Origin: Mycoplasmopsis lipofaciens ATCC 35015
Lineage (GTDB): Bacteria > Bacillota_I > Bacilli_A > Mycoplasmatales > Metamycoplasmataceae
Length of the DNA stretch: 64,000 bases
Assembly (NCBI RefSeq): GCF_000686585.1
Contig: NZ_JMKY01000005.1
Location: forward strand, 62,001-126,000
Direction of reading: 5' to 3'
The notes beneath the pieces were generated by a model, which saw only the letters and a program-made list of their open reading frames with translations, was not told the origin of the DNA and did no database searches. The stretch's first letter is position 1. Every line of letters begins with the position of its first letter. The position numbers and the translations under genes were made by a program. Shown here one piece after another: positions 45,000-55,721 of this stretch.

Positions 45000-47378
45000 T
45001 TATTTAAATAAATTTGCTAGCGCGGTAGTTAAACCATCAATAACTTGTTCTTTATAAGTTCCAGCTTCTTGTCCATTTTTATGTTTTGTATAAATTTGTG
45101 TATATACAGATCTAAATTGTTTTCTAAATTCATCTGCATCAGGACCACCATATTCTTCATACGAAACATATTCATCAGGATTTTTAATAATATTTGAAAA
45201 ATCACTTGCAGCTTGAGCTAAATATCTATTTTCTAAACCAGAATTATCAACATTTTCAAAACCATTAATTGGAAAAATATATGAAGCTTTTTCTCCAAAA
45301 TATTCTCACGGTGTTTTGTTTTCTAAATCAGCTTGTGCTTGATTTGAAACTAGAAATTTAACAAACATTTTGGTTGCTTTATCTTCTTCATCATTTGCAT
45401 GAATACCAATTAATGAAGGTCCTTGAGTATAGATAACATTATATCTATCTGTTTCTGCTCATTTCGTTGGTGATGAGAAAGTAAATAATTCATTTTCATT
45501 TAATAATGTAGTTTTGTCAAATGTTTTTAATATTAAATTACCATTTGCATTCCCAAAACGAACATACATTGTAAATTCATTAGCAGCTTTTTCACCTTTA
45601 TAAAATTTGTTAAAAGTACCAACTTTTACAAAATCATTAGGATAAGTAGTTGAAATTTCATTCATTTTATCATTTAAAGATCCACTTACCATAAATGCAA
45701 CAAATTCATTATTACTTGAAGTAGGCATTTCAGGTTTTGCAAATACCTCATTTAATTTAGTATCCGTTTCTGTATTTGTTGATTTATATCCAAAATTAGG
45801 ATCTTCAGATACTGTTGATAAATCAAAATAATTTGTGTGTCTACCGTCTTTAAAGGCGAATTTATTATCGTTTTTAAATACAGGATAAAAATCATCACCT
45901 AATGATTCTCCATTGTAGAAATATGAACTATTTGTCGCATCATCTTTTTCAAAATTATGGAAATATCCAGCTGTTGAACCTAATCCCATCGCATATTTAT
46001 GATGTTTTTGATCTACAGAAGTATATTGCCCAGGTTCATTTAAAACCAAAGCATTTGATTTAACAGCTCTCTTGATTGCTAGATAAATATCTGACATTTT
46101 TTTACCAACTAATGATTGTTCTTCCATTATAGGTTTATAGTTAATTTCTCTATCATTATTAGTTAAATCAGATTTTACAAACATTTCACTTGTATCAGCA
46201 TCAATTGAAGCAAATGCTAATGTTTGAACGAAACCAGCTGCATCATCAATACCTAAAATATGTAATTGAGAATTTTCTTTTTCACTATTCACAAATAATT
46301 TTTGTGCCTTTGTAATAAATTCTAATAAGTTTTGACCAACTTTTAATGTGTCATCATTAACAACATATCCACTCAAATTTAATGCAGCCATTTTAGTTGC
46401 ATCAACTGGATCACCTCAAATTGATTTTACCGTTTCCATATCACTTGCTGCGCTATCTTTAATTTGTTGATAATTTGATAATGATATTGTCGCACCATTT
46501 TCTTCCATTGTTTGTAAAATATAAGAAAGAACAGGTCCATTTCCACCTAAAACAGTTGTACTTTTTGCAGCAGGAAGCATTCATGAACCTTCATTAACAA
46601 TTCTCGCTGTTGTAAAATTACTTTGTGCAAATGAACGATTGAAAATTGATAAATCTGTTGAAATTGCTTCATTTCTATCATATAAATTCAATAACATACC
46701 TTGTTTTGCTAATGTAGATGCTAGGCCTGGATAATTAAATGTTAAATTATACAATTCTGTTGCATTCTTAGCTTCAATTTTTTGTTCAACATCTTGTGCA
46801 GCACCATCATATCCCGAACCCGCCGATACAAGTGCAACTGGAATATATCCTTCAACATCTTTCATAACTTTATTGTAAGTATCAATAATTTTTTCTAAAG
46901 CATTTCATTGCGATTTTTTATTTGAAAATGAAACACCTATTTTAATTTTACCATCTGCATTTTGGTCAAATTTATTAGATGCATATTTATCATTTGCATA
47001 CCTGTTGTAAGGTTTTGTCTTTTTAAAGCCGTCAATTCTAAGTGTTGTTTCATACTTAATTGTAGGATCTTCTTTGCTTGTTAATTCATATCTAACTGAA
47101 ATAATACCATTAGCTAAATCAACTTCTTTCGATTTAAAAACAAAATCATATTTTTCTGTATCATAACCACTAATAGCCGCTTTAACTTCATCGTCTGAAA
47201 GAACATCTGCTGCCTTAGTAGATTTGTCAGCAATTGTAGCTATAACTTTTTTAGTTTCTGCAGCTACTTTATCTTGGGGACTTTCTGTTTTTTTACAACT
47301 AATAGCTGCTAAAGCCATCAAAGGTGCAAAAATTCCTGTTGTTCCTAACGATAGGACAATTTTTTTAGTTTTTTTCAT
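45000..47378 (-). CDS. Extracellular substrate-binding lipoprotein of a sugar-type ABC transporter
   Basis: 792 residues, signal peptide with lipobox A-A-I-S-C (Cys 28). The sequence S-A-G-S-G-Y-D-G-A-A-Q and later segments with W-G-D-P, E-D-K-A-T-K-M-F-V-K-F-L and T-P-W-E-Y-F-G are in the style of bacterial family-1 (sugar-type) binding proteins. It is longer than the common 420-550 residues. The partner permeases and ATPase are encoded downstream in the same operon. Given the nuclease gene between them, the true ligand could be a nucleoside or nucleotide breakdown product rather than a sugar; the sequence does not decide this. Confidence 0.82.
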
Positions 47379-47481
47379 TTTACCTTCCTTTAGAATATTT
47401 AAAAAATAAACTAATACTAGATGTAATACAAATATTGTTGTTTAACTTTCATTATTACATTACAAAACTAATATCAATAGA

Positions 47482-47509
47482 ATTATAACTTAAACATTGA
47501 CTATATCAA
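47482..47509 (-). promoter_or_regulatory. Promoter of the nuclease/sugar-type ABC operon
   Basis: On the - strand TTGATA (47504-47509) and TATAAT (47482-47487) are separated by 16 bases. The ATG of the binding lipoprotein lies about 100 bases downstream. It is the best two-box promoter seen in the window. Confidence 0.7.
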
Positions 47510-47623
47510 CAATATAATTATTAATATTAAATATAATAATAATTAACAACAATAAAATAAAAAAGCAAGTAAAAAAAGAGAAATTTTTTATTTTTTATAT
47601 GAAAAAAAATTCCATAAATAAAA
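47510..47623. other. Spacer between the tRNA terminator and the ABC operon promoter
   Basis: AT-rich, no ORF, only runs of A and T; part of the 285-base gap between the binding lipoprotein and tRNA-Trp. Confidence 0.4.
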
Positions 47624-47648
47624 AAACTATACATTCAAATGTATAGTA
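47624..47648 (-). terminator. Terminator after tRNA-Trp
   Basis: CTATACAT (47627-47634) pairs with ATGTATAG (47639-47646). On the - strand it is followed by seven T residues, just beyond the tRNA 3' end. Confidence 0.85.
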
Positions 47649-47663
47649 GTCGTTTTTACGATA

Positions 47664-47737
47664 TGGCAGGGGTTAAAGGAATCGAACCCTTATAAACAGT
47701 TTTGGAGACTGCAGTAATACCATTATACTAAACCCCC
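47664..47737 (-). tRNA. trnW: tRNA-Trp, anticodon CCA
   Basis: 74 bases including an encoded CCA. Acceptor GGGGGTT/AACCCCT (first pair G-U), D-arm with TGGTA, anticodon stem GCAGT/ACTGT around loop CTCCAAA, so the anticodon is CCA. T-arm AAGGG-TTCGATT-CCTTT, discriminator G. It reads TGG. The numerous TGA codons need a second tRNA-Trp with UCA, which must lie elsewhere. It starts ten bases after the ychF stop and may be cotranscribed with it. Confidence 0.95.
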
Positions 47738-47747
47738 ATAAAAAAGA

Positions 47748-48848
47748 TTATTTGCCAAATTTAAAGTGACAAACATCTCCGTCTTGCATTATATAATTTT
47801 TACCTTCACTACGAATTTTACCATTATTTTTAGCACCTAATTCGCCTTCATATTTTATATAATCATCATAACTAATAACATCAGCTTTTATGAATTTTTT
47901 TTCAAAATCTGTATGAATAATGCCAGCGCATTGAGGAGCAAACATCCCATTATGAAAAACTCAAGCCTTAACTTCTATTTCGCCTGCTGTAAAATAAGTT
48001 TTAAGATTTAATAAATCGAAAGCTTCTCTTGTCAATAAATCTAAACCACTATATTTGATGTTATATGAATCTAATCATTCTTTCATATCATTTTCATTTA
48101 ATTGGCTTATTTCACTTTCTAGTTGTACGCAAATAGGAATAATTTTTGTTTCATTGCCAATTGATTCTTTTAATTTTATAAATAAATCATCATTTTCATA
48201 ATTAGCAATTTGTTCACTAGACATATTAGCAACATAAATCATAGGTTTCGATGTCAATAAATGATAACCTTTTAGAAGTTTTTTTTCTTCCTCACTTAAA
48301 TTTTTTAAATTTCTTGCTGGTTGATTAGATTCAAGTAATGTTTTTATTTTTAAAGCTAAATTCTCTTCTAAAATAGCTATTTTATCACCTGATTTAGCTT
48401 TTTTATGAATTCTTGAAATAACATTATTAATTGTTTCTAAATCAGCAAGCATTAATTCCATATTAATAACGTCTTTATCATTAATTGGATTTATTTCATT
48501 AGCCACATGCATAATATCTTTATTTTTAAAACAACGAACAACATGAATAATAGCATCAACTTCTCTAATATTGCCTAAAAATTTATTCCCTAATCCTTCG
48601 CCTCTACTGGCACCTTGCACTAATCCCGCAATATCAACAAAATCAAACGTTGCAGGCACAATTTTATTTGGATTTACTAATTTAGCTAATTCATATAATC
48701 TAGGATCTTTTAATGGAACACTACTAATATTTGGTTCAATAGTTGTAAAAGCATAATTACTTGCTTCAACTTGATATTTGGTAAGCGCACTAAATAAAGT
48801 ACTCTTGCCAACATTAGGTAATCCGACTATCCCAGCTTTTAAAGACAT
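47748..48848 (-). CDS. ychF: Redox/ribosome-associated ATPase YchF (Ola1)
   Basis: 366 residues, the usual size. I choose ATG 48848 (M-S-L-K-A-G-I-V-G) behind AGGGGG; a longer in-frame ATG at 48899 has no such support. G1 [12 protein letters not shown]3 D-I-A-G-L-V, and N-M-S in place of the canonical NKxD, as expected for this ATP-preferring family. A central coiled coil and the C-terminal TGS domain end in [10 protein letters not shown]. The family acts in translation and stress control. Confidence 0.95.
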
Positions 48849-48940
48849 ATATCCCCCTTTTTTTAATATCCAAGTACTATTTGTATATAAATAATACAAT
48901 AAATATTAAAAAACTAAACGTATTCGAGTTATATAAACAA

Positions 48941-48967
48941 TAAAAAAAGACAAATAATAATTTGTCT
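48941..48967 (-). terminator. Terminator after folD
   Basis: AGACAAAT (48948-48955) pairs with ATTTGTCT (48960-48967). On the - strand seven T residues follow. Confidence 0.85.
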
Positions 48968-48973
48968 AATTAA

Positions 48974-49831
48974 TTAAATATCTTCGTTGTGTTTAATAGC
49001 TTTCACTAAATTACTAAATAAACTAACTACTGTTAAAGGGCCAACACCACCTGGTACAGGAGCTAATGCACTTATATACCCTTCAAGTCCTTCAATATCA
49101 ACATCACCTACAAGTATTGATTTATCGTTGTGTTCAACAAAATTAGCTCCAATGTCAATAACAATCGCGTTTTCTTTAATATTTTCTTTTTTGAGCATTT
49201 GTGCTTCACCTGTTGCAACAATAACTATATCAGCATTTTCAACACCTTTAATTCCTGAATTTTTATTGAATGTAGATACATTTGCTTTTTCTTTTTTAAT
49301 TAAAAACGCTGTAGGTTTACCTACCAAATGAGAGCGACCAATAACTGCAACTTTTTTATCTTCTAATTCAATTTTGTACTCTTTCATTAGATCTAAAACA
49401 GCTATTGCTGTGGCAGGAACGAATGATAATTCTTTTTCAATACTATTATAAAAATTAAATTCATTTCTTGTTGAAAGACCATCGACATCTTTTTCATGTC
49501 TAACGGCATCTAAAATAACTTGTGTCGATAAATGCTCTGGCAAAGGAAGTTGGACAATAATTCCATCTGCTTCTTCATTTATATCATCAAGTTTTTTTAA
49601 TAATTCTCTTTGTCTGGCAGTTTCTTTGAAACGATAATGTTTCACTTCAACTCCCAACTCTTCAGCTTTTCTCATTTTAAATTTAATATATTGGTTAGAT
49701 GCTTTATTGTCTCCAACTTGAATAATAGCTAATATAGGTTTTCTTTTTAATTCATCGCGAATATAATCAAACTCTTTCTTTAATTCAAGAGTCTTTTTAT
49801 CAGCAATAGTTTTTCCATCTAAAATTTTCAT
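48974..49831 (-). CDS. folD: Bifunctional methylenetetrahydrofolate dehydrogenase/cyclohydrolase
   Basis: 285 residues. The active-site pattern S-N-Q-Y-I-K-F-K with the catalytic lysine (about residue 54), V-Q-L-P-L-P, V-I-G-R-S-H-L-V-G-K-P and P-V-P-G-G-V-G-P-L-T-V are all intact. It interconverts methylene- and formyl-tetrahydrofolate, which supports formylation of initiator tRNA. It begins at the valS stop (TAATG, one-base overlap), so it is the second gene of a valS-folD unit. Confidence 0.96.
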   Translation of the reverse strand: MKILDGKTIADKKTLELKKEFDYIRDELKRKPILAIIQVGDNKASNQYIKFKMRKAEELGVEVKHYRFKETARQRELLKKLDDINEEADGIIVQLPLPEHLSTQVILDAVRHEKDVDGLSTRNEFNFYNSIEKELSFVPATAIAVLDLMKEYKIELEDKKVAVIGRSHLVGKPTAFLIKKEKANVSTFNKNSGIKGVENADIVIVATGEAQMLKKENIKENAIVIDIGANFVEHNDKSILVGDVDIEGLEGYISALAPVPGGVGPLTVVSLFSNLVKAIKHNEDI

Positions 49832-52317
49832 TATAATTCCTCCTTATATTTAGCTAATTCTTCTTTAAATTTTGCTAATTTATCTCGTTCTTCTTTGACT
49901 TTATAATCAGGTGCCTTTTGTACAAAATTAGGATTATTTAGCATATTTTGTGCCCTTAAAATTTCACTATTTAACTTTTCAATTTTTTCTTTCACTTGTA
50001 ATTTATAATCTTGTTTTGTACTTTCATCCTCTAAAATATAAACATTCAAATCACCTTCTACAAAAAGCAAATCTTTATTAGCTTTTATTTGTGAAAATGC
50101 AAGTTTTTCAATTGAAGATATGACAAAATCATTTAATTCTATATTAGTATCATAATAAATAATAGTTTTTTTACTAATTTTTCTATTTTCCCTATATTTA
50201 CGTAAAATATTAGTAATATTAATAATATTATCTATATCTTTATTTTGAATATTATTTTTTAATTTTAATTTAGGAAATTCATTTTCTAAAAGTTCTTCAT
50301 TAAATAAATTACTGAATAAATAATCAGTTAAAAAAGGAAGAAAAGGATGAGCTATTAACAATAATGTTTTTAAATTGTTTAATGCTTGTTTTTTACTTGG
50401 CATTATTTTTAATAATTCAATATATCATGATGAAAAATCATTATATATAAATTTAGATAATTCACTACCAACAACAGTTAATTCATAATTTTTCATTGAC
50501 TTATCAATTTTTTTCTTCAAATTAACAAGTTTATTATTAATTCAAATATCTGCTGGATTAATACTATTGTTATCATTTGGTAAACTTTGAATATATCTTG
50601 TAATATTTCAAATCTTATTGCACAATGCTCAAGCTGATTTAATTTTTTCTTCAGAATATCTAATGTCTAATCCAGGTGAAAAATTGGTAATCATAAATCA
50701 ACGTAAGGCATCTGAACCATTCGCCTCTATTACTTCGATTGGATCAACTCCATTATTGGAACTTTTTGACATTTTTTTACCATTTGCATCTCTTAATAAT
50801 CCATGGCATAAAACTTCATTAAATGGTTTTTTATTCATAAATTCTAAACCAAAAAAGTACATTCGTGCTACTCAGAAAAAAATAATATCATAGCCTGTAA
50901 CTAACAATGAAGTTGGAAAATATCTTTTCAATAATTTATCATTTTTATTTGGCCATCCCAAAAATGAAAATGGTGTCAAACCACTGCTAAATCAAGTATC
51001 TAGAACATCAGGATCTTGTTCCCAACCCTCACCAGGACACGATTCTTGCACCTTAACCTCATTATCCTTATATCATGCAGGAATTCTATGACCCCATCAT
51101 AATTGTCTACTAATAGTTCAATCATGTACATTTAACATTCATGTTTTCAATGTCTTACTGAAACGATTAGGATAAAATTTAACACTATCATTGGATTTTA
51201 AATGCTGAAGAATATCATCTGCTAATTTATCCATTTTTACGAATCATTGTGGCATAACCAAAATTTCTACAGGAACTTTAGAACGCTCAGAATAACCCAC
51301 ATTCGATACAACATTTTCTACTTTTAATAACAAATTATTTTTTTGTAAAAAATTAGCAATTTGTTCTCTTGCTTCGAAGCGAGTTAGTTTATGAAATTCA
51401 CTATTAGGGCAATTGATAAGCCCATCTTTATCAATTGTCTCAATTATTTCTAGATTGTGTTTTTTTATAATTTCTATATCAACTTCAGCATGAGCTGAAA
51501 GTTTCATTAAACCACTACCGAATTTTATATCAGCATATTCATCAGCAATTAATGGAATTATTTTATTTGTTAATGGATGTCTAACTTTTAGATTAAACAA
51601 TTTATTGTATCTTTTATCATTTGGATTATAAATTATTGCAACATCGCTTAACATAGTTTCCGTTCTAACAGTTGCAATAGTCAAGAATTCATCACTATCT
51701 ACAATTGGATATTTAATATAATACATCTTTTGTTCAGTTGGTTTATTAATTACTTCTACATTACTTAAAGCTGTTTTAATCATGGGATCTCAATTTATTG
51801 CTCTTGTACCACGATAAATGAGTCCTTTTTTATATAACTCAACAAAAGCCTTAACTACTGCTTTATTACTTTTTTTATCCAACGTAAAACGTTCATTTTG
51901 ATAATCTAATGCTAAACCCAAATAATCTCATTGTTTTCTAAATAATTTTGCGTATTCTTCTTTTCATTCCCAAATACGTGAAATAAATTGTTCTCTTCCT
52001 AAATCATGTCTTGTTAAGCCTTCTTTTTCAAAAAGAGTACTTTCAACTTTACTTTGTGTTGCAATTCCTGCATGATCCATTCCCGCAATATAAAAAGTAT
52101 CATATCCACTTAATTTCTTATATCTAATAATTGTATCTTGAATATAAGTATCAAGCGCATGACCAATATGAAGTTTACCTGTAACATTTGGTGGAGGTAA
52201 TAAAACTGTGAAGGGTTTTTTACTATCATCATGTTTACTAAAAATTTTTTTATCTTTTCATTTTTTAGCAATTTTCTTTTCAAATTGCTGAGGATTATAA
52301 ATTTTTTCTAATTCCAT
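49831..52317 (-). CDS. valS: Valyl-tRNA synthetase
   Basis: 828 residues, many TGA-Trp codons, ATG behind AGGAG. Class I signature [13 protein letters not shown] near the N-terminus, the CP1 editing domain ([10 protein letters not shown]), the K-M-S-K-S region, and a C-terminal coiled-coil arm ending in [12 protein letters not shown]. The enzyme charges tRNA-Val and edits threonine. A TATAAT -10 box on the - strand at 52382-52387 would give a short leader; no T-box is present. Confidence 0.97.
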
Positions 52318-52455
52318 TTTTACTCCTATATATCTAAATTTCCCATATAAATGTGCAATACTTACATATATTTATTTATTAATTATAATATTTATTATTA
52401 CTATTAAGTTAAAAATAGTATAAAATATTACATTTTTTAAATGAAAATAAATTAA

Positions 52456-52488
52456 AAAAAGTTGCAATTTAATATTTTTGCAACTTTA
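52456..52488 (-). terminator. Terminator of the degenerate ABC-like gene
   Basis: AAAGTTGCAA (52458-52467) pairs with TTGCAACTTT (52478-52487). On the - strand T residues follow. The stop codon of the gene (52486-52488) overlaps the first arm. Confidence 0.9.
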
Positions 52489-54897
52489 ATATAAGTCATC
52501 AATAGAAGGTAAATCTAAATTGATATTATTATTTTCTTTAAAATATTCATTATATTTTTTTAATAAATTTTTGGAAGTTTTTGGAAGTTTATTTTTACCA
52601 ATTTTAAAATCTGCAATAATTGCAACACTTTTATCAAAAGGATTAACCAAATCATCAATTTGTTTTTCCAAAGTTTTTTCTTGATTGCTAATATCAATTA
52701 AACTAGATAAATTATTTTTATTTACACTTTTATTTTTAATGTAATTTGATGTCGCAAAAATAAAATGATTATTCTCAACATCAAATAGCTCTGAAAAAAA
52801 CAAATCTTGAGTTTCTTGAGAATTAGAAAAACTACTTTTATTCATATAATTCTGCACTAAGGAATTTATTGGTTTCTTTAATATCGCAGAAGTTAATCCA
52901 TATTCTAATAGACCATTTTTATTACATGCATACATATATTTAAAATTATTTTTTACAATTAATTCTAAATCAGAACTAACAAAAAATAATGTAATATTTT
53001 TAGAATCACAAATGTCATAAGCTATTTTTAAAAATTCATTTTTAATTTTTTTGTTTTTTAATTCTAAATCATCAACAATAACTATTAATTTCGGTCTTCT
53101 AGAAATTAATGACATAAAATTAATTTTTAACTTGTTAATATGTGTAATATTGACAAAAGGTTTTATAAGACTATTTAACGATATTGAAACTTTGCCCAAA
53201 ATGTCTATTAAATTGAATAATATATCAAAATCTTGGATTACTTTTTTAATATTTAAATTATTAGAAAATAATGCATTTTTTAAATAATCTAAATAATTAA
53301 ACATAAAATTAAGTGATGAAAAGTGATCAGAATTCTTATGTAATGTATCAGCTAAATTTAATATTTTATTTTTGTTTTCTAACGTCTTATTACCTTTAAA
53401 ATTTTTTCATAAAAATTTGAATGAAGAAATTTTTCTATTATTCTTATTTATATATTTAATTATTTCATTTATGCTTGAAAAAATTTTCTCTAACTTATTA
53501 TTTTTAATGTTTTTGTAATATTTTTCTTTTAATCTATTTAACTTTCATTTTTGTTCACTTTCAGCATTAGATAATTTTATATTTAAAGAGTTAATAAAGC
53601 TATCGTATTCACTTAGTGTGCTATATGAATTTTTTTTATGTTTTAAAAATTCTATTTTTTCTTTATTTTGATTAATTAAATCTATTATTTGATCGTATTT
53701 TGCTCTCGAATGAGCTTTATAATTTTCTAATTTAAAATAAAATTCATTTTGAATAATTCTTTTTACTTTTTGTATTGAAAAATTTTTTTGAAGAATGTTT
53801 GACGATGATAAATTGTTATTAATAAATAATTTAATTTGAAAATCTAAATTAGTTTTAATTTCATCAATAAATTCAATATCTAAAAAAGACAAAAACTTTT
53901 TATTTCTCGTTAAAAATTTGACAACATAATTTTCTAAAAGCATTTGTTTAGCAATGTATTGGTATTGTAAAGAATTTTTTTCAACATAAGTCATTTTTTT
54001 AGCACTTATTTCAGAACTTTTATTATAAAAATGAATCAAGTAATCCAAGCTTTCTTTTGAATTGTAATTAATTTCTTTTAAAATTTGGTGTAAAACAATG
54101 TTTGATTGCTTTAAATCTCTAATCTTGAATTGATTCAAAATAGCATCGCGCGAATTATGCTTAATTTTTTTAAAAACATTTATTTCCTCTTTTAAATATT
54201 TTATTTTTTCTTCACACAAAAACTCTATATTATTTTTTGATTGTTGATAATATAAGCGCATTTTTGAAAAGAAAAAATCAAAAATATCAAATAACTTTTT
54301 TAGTGTATTTTCAAAAAATAAATTTTCGATTTCCTTGAATTTTTTTATATTGTTTTGTGCTAAATTTAAATCACTTGTACTTAAATTTTTAATTAAACTT
54401 TTAACATACTTATCATACTCGTTTTTTTGCTTTTTATATTCTTCCATAATTGAAAAAACATTACTATTTAAAATAGAAAATATTAACATTCTAATTGGAA
54501 AATTATATTTTTTTAAAGTGTTTTCCAATTCAATTAGCTTTTCTTCTGGACATTCATAATATTTTTTTAATTCACTAATTTTATCTATTAATGGAATTTT
54601 ATAATCATTTTGTTCATCACTGGACATATTAAAAAAATCCATTTTATTAAATTTATTTCATTTATTGTAATAAATATCTCTAATAATACTTTTTTTATCA
54701 TAACTAAAACTAGTTGAAATTGCATCTTCTGAAGATAAAATATTAAAAAAATTATTCTTAAAAAATGTATCTGAATTATCAACAACTCATATAGCTGCAG
54801 GAACATTCTCATAAATATCTATTTTGGGTATTACAACAAATTCTTCATTTTTTTTAATAAAACACTTTTGAAAGCTAAATATTTTTCTTTTATTCAT
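52486..54897 (-). CDS. Degenerate OppF-like ABC ATPase homologue without catalytic motifs
   Basis: 803 residues in one frame with TGA as Trp. No motif is canonical, but the order of segments follows OppF of this window. Residues 34-54 (A-A-I-W-V-V-D-N-S-D-T-F-F-K) sit where Walker A should be. M-D-F-F-N-M-S-S-D-E sits where the Q-loop is, then comes a Lys/Glu-rich helical insert of several hundred residues. I-S-R-R-P-K-L-I-V-I-V-D-D (about 598-610) sits as Walker B. N-I-T-L-F-F-V-S-S-D-L-E-L (about 634-646) matches the H-loop strand with His replaced by Ser. L-L-E-Y-G-L and K-K-P-I-N-S-L follow as in OppF. The L-S-G-G signature is absent. The frame is long and open, so it is probably a functional non-ATPase. 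Divergent from ssrA. Confidence 0.6.
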
Positions 54898-54929
54898 AGT
54901 TATAAAGTATATATTTTTTTTAAATATAT

Positions 54930-54935
54930 TATAAT
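54930..54935 (+). promoter_or_regulatory. -10 box of ssrA
   Basis: TATAAT, ten bases before the first base of the mature tmRNA. The 47-base gap to the divergent gene at 54897 must hold both promoters. Confidence 0.6.
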
Positions 54936-54944
54936 AAATGGTAT

Positions 54945-55351
54945 GGGGGTGTAATGGCTTCGACAAGTATTGGAGTGCATTAATATCAGTGGTTTAGCAA
55001 ACCTTAATGCTTCTAGGCTTTATAATCGCAAAAGATAAAAAAGCAAATGAAGTTGAAGTTCAACTTCAAGACTTAGTAATTGCAAACCAATTACAAGCAC
55101 AATCAAACCTTGTTTTTGCTTAGTTTATAGCAAACAAGTGTTCTATTAAATTTACCTCACTTTAATAGAATGGTTTCTGAGGTTAGTATTTTTTATGAAC
55201 ATTAGTAAAAAATATGAATTTTTTAATGTAGTAATTTAAGTTTGTTTGATTATTTAAAACTTTAATTACTTATAAAAAATAATCTAAACTGTAAAAAGTA
55301 TTAATGTGATTTAATATTTGGACACGGGTTCGACTCCCGTCATCTCCACCA
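54945..55351 (+). ncRNA. ssrA: Transfer-messenger RNA (tmRNA)
   Basis: 407 bases. The 5' end GGGGGTG pairs with CATCTCC near the 3' end (two G-U pairs), with the T-arm GGGTTCGACTCCC and terminal ACCA. The early TTCGACAAG is the conserved tmRNA D-loop equivalent. The resume codon is probably GCA at 55028, preceded by TAATC. The tag frame then runs 31 codons to TAG at 55121-55123 and ends in N-L-V-F-A. The tag contains E-V-E-V-Q-L-Q-D-L-V-I-A-N-Q, similar in style to other mycoplasma tags (V-I-A-N-Q region). It rescues stalled ribosomes and marks the peptide for Lon or FtsH. Confidence 0.93.
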
Positions 55352-55366
55352 TTTGTTTTAAACACC

Positions 55367-55390
55367 AAAAAAGCTTTTTAAGCTTTTTTT
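55367..55390 (+). terminator. Terminator after ssrA
   Basis: AAAAAGCTT (from 55367) pairs with AAGCTTTTT (from 55380), short loop, continuing into T residues. Confidence 0.8.
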
Positions 55391-55433
55391 ATTAATTTCA
55401 TTTTTGTTTTATTTTTTTGCTAAAATTTAAATT

Positions 55434-55721
55434 ATGGACAAAAATAAAAAAAAGGATAATCAAAACGAAACTAAAAATATAACAACAATTCATGATTTAG
55501 AAAATATCAAAATTTATAATAAAGATGAAATTCATTCATTGGATACTGAAGAAAGAGATATTTTATTACAAAATGCTAAAAAAAATATTTGTTCTTCAAA
55601 AGAAGAAATCAAAAAAAATAAGAAAAAAATTTTTTTCTCATCTTTATTTATTTTTTTAATAATAGGTGCATTAGTTGGTTTTTTAGCAATACTAATATTA
55701 GCAATATTTCTTCATAAATAA
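55434..55721 (+). CDS. Small single-pass membrane protein, possibly from a leaderless mRNA
   Basis: 95 residues. A highly charged cytoplasmic part rich in Lys, Asn and Glu (residues 1-65) is followed by one hydrophobic helix (about 66-92). There is no Shine-Dalgarno. A TAAAAT -10-like box at about 55420-55425 would place the transcript start at or next to the ATG. No family recognised. The stop is directly next to the stop of convergent pgsA. Confidence 0.65.
   Translation: MDKNKKKDNQNETKNITTIHDLENIKIYNKDEIHSLDTEERDILLQNAKKNICSSKEEIKKNKKKIFFSSLFIFLIIGALVGFLAILILAIFLHK

Noticed and set aside
48987-49331. 114-codon + strand ORF opposite folD
   Set aside because: Antisense to well-conserved FolD motifs, no start signal.
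54588-54812. 74-codon - strand ORF overlapping the degenerate ABC-like gene in another frame
   Set aside because: The 803-codon frame covers it completely and has a proper start at 54897.
52486-54897. Calling the OppF-like gene a pseudogene
   Set aside because: The frame is open for 803 codons with its own terminator and start; loss of catalytic residues alone does not make it non-functional.
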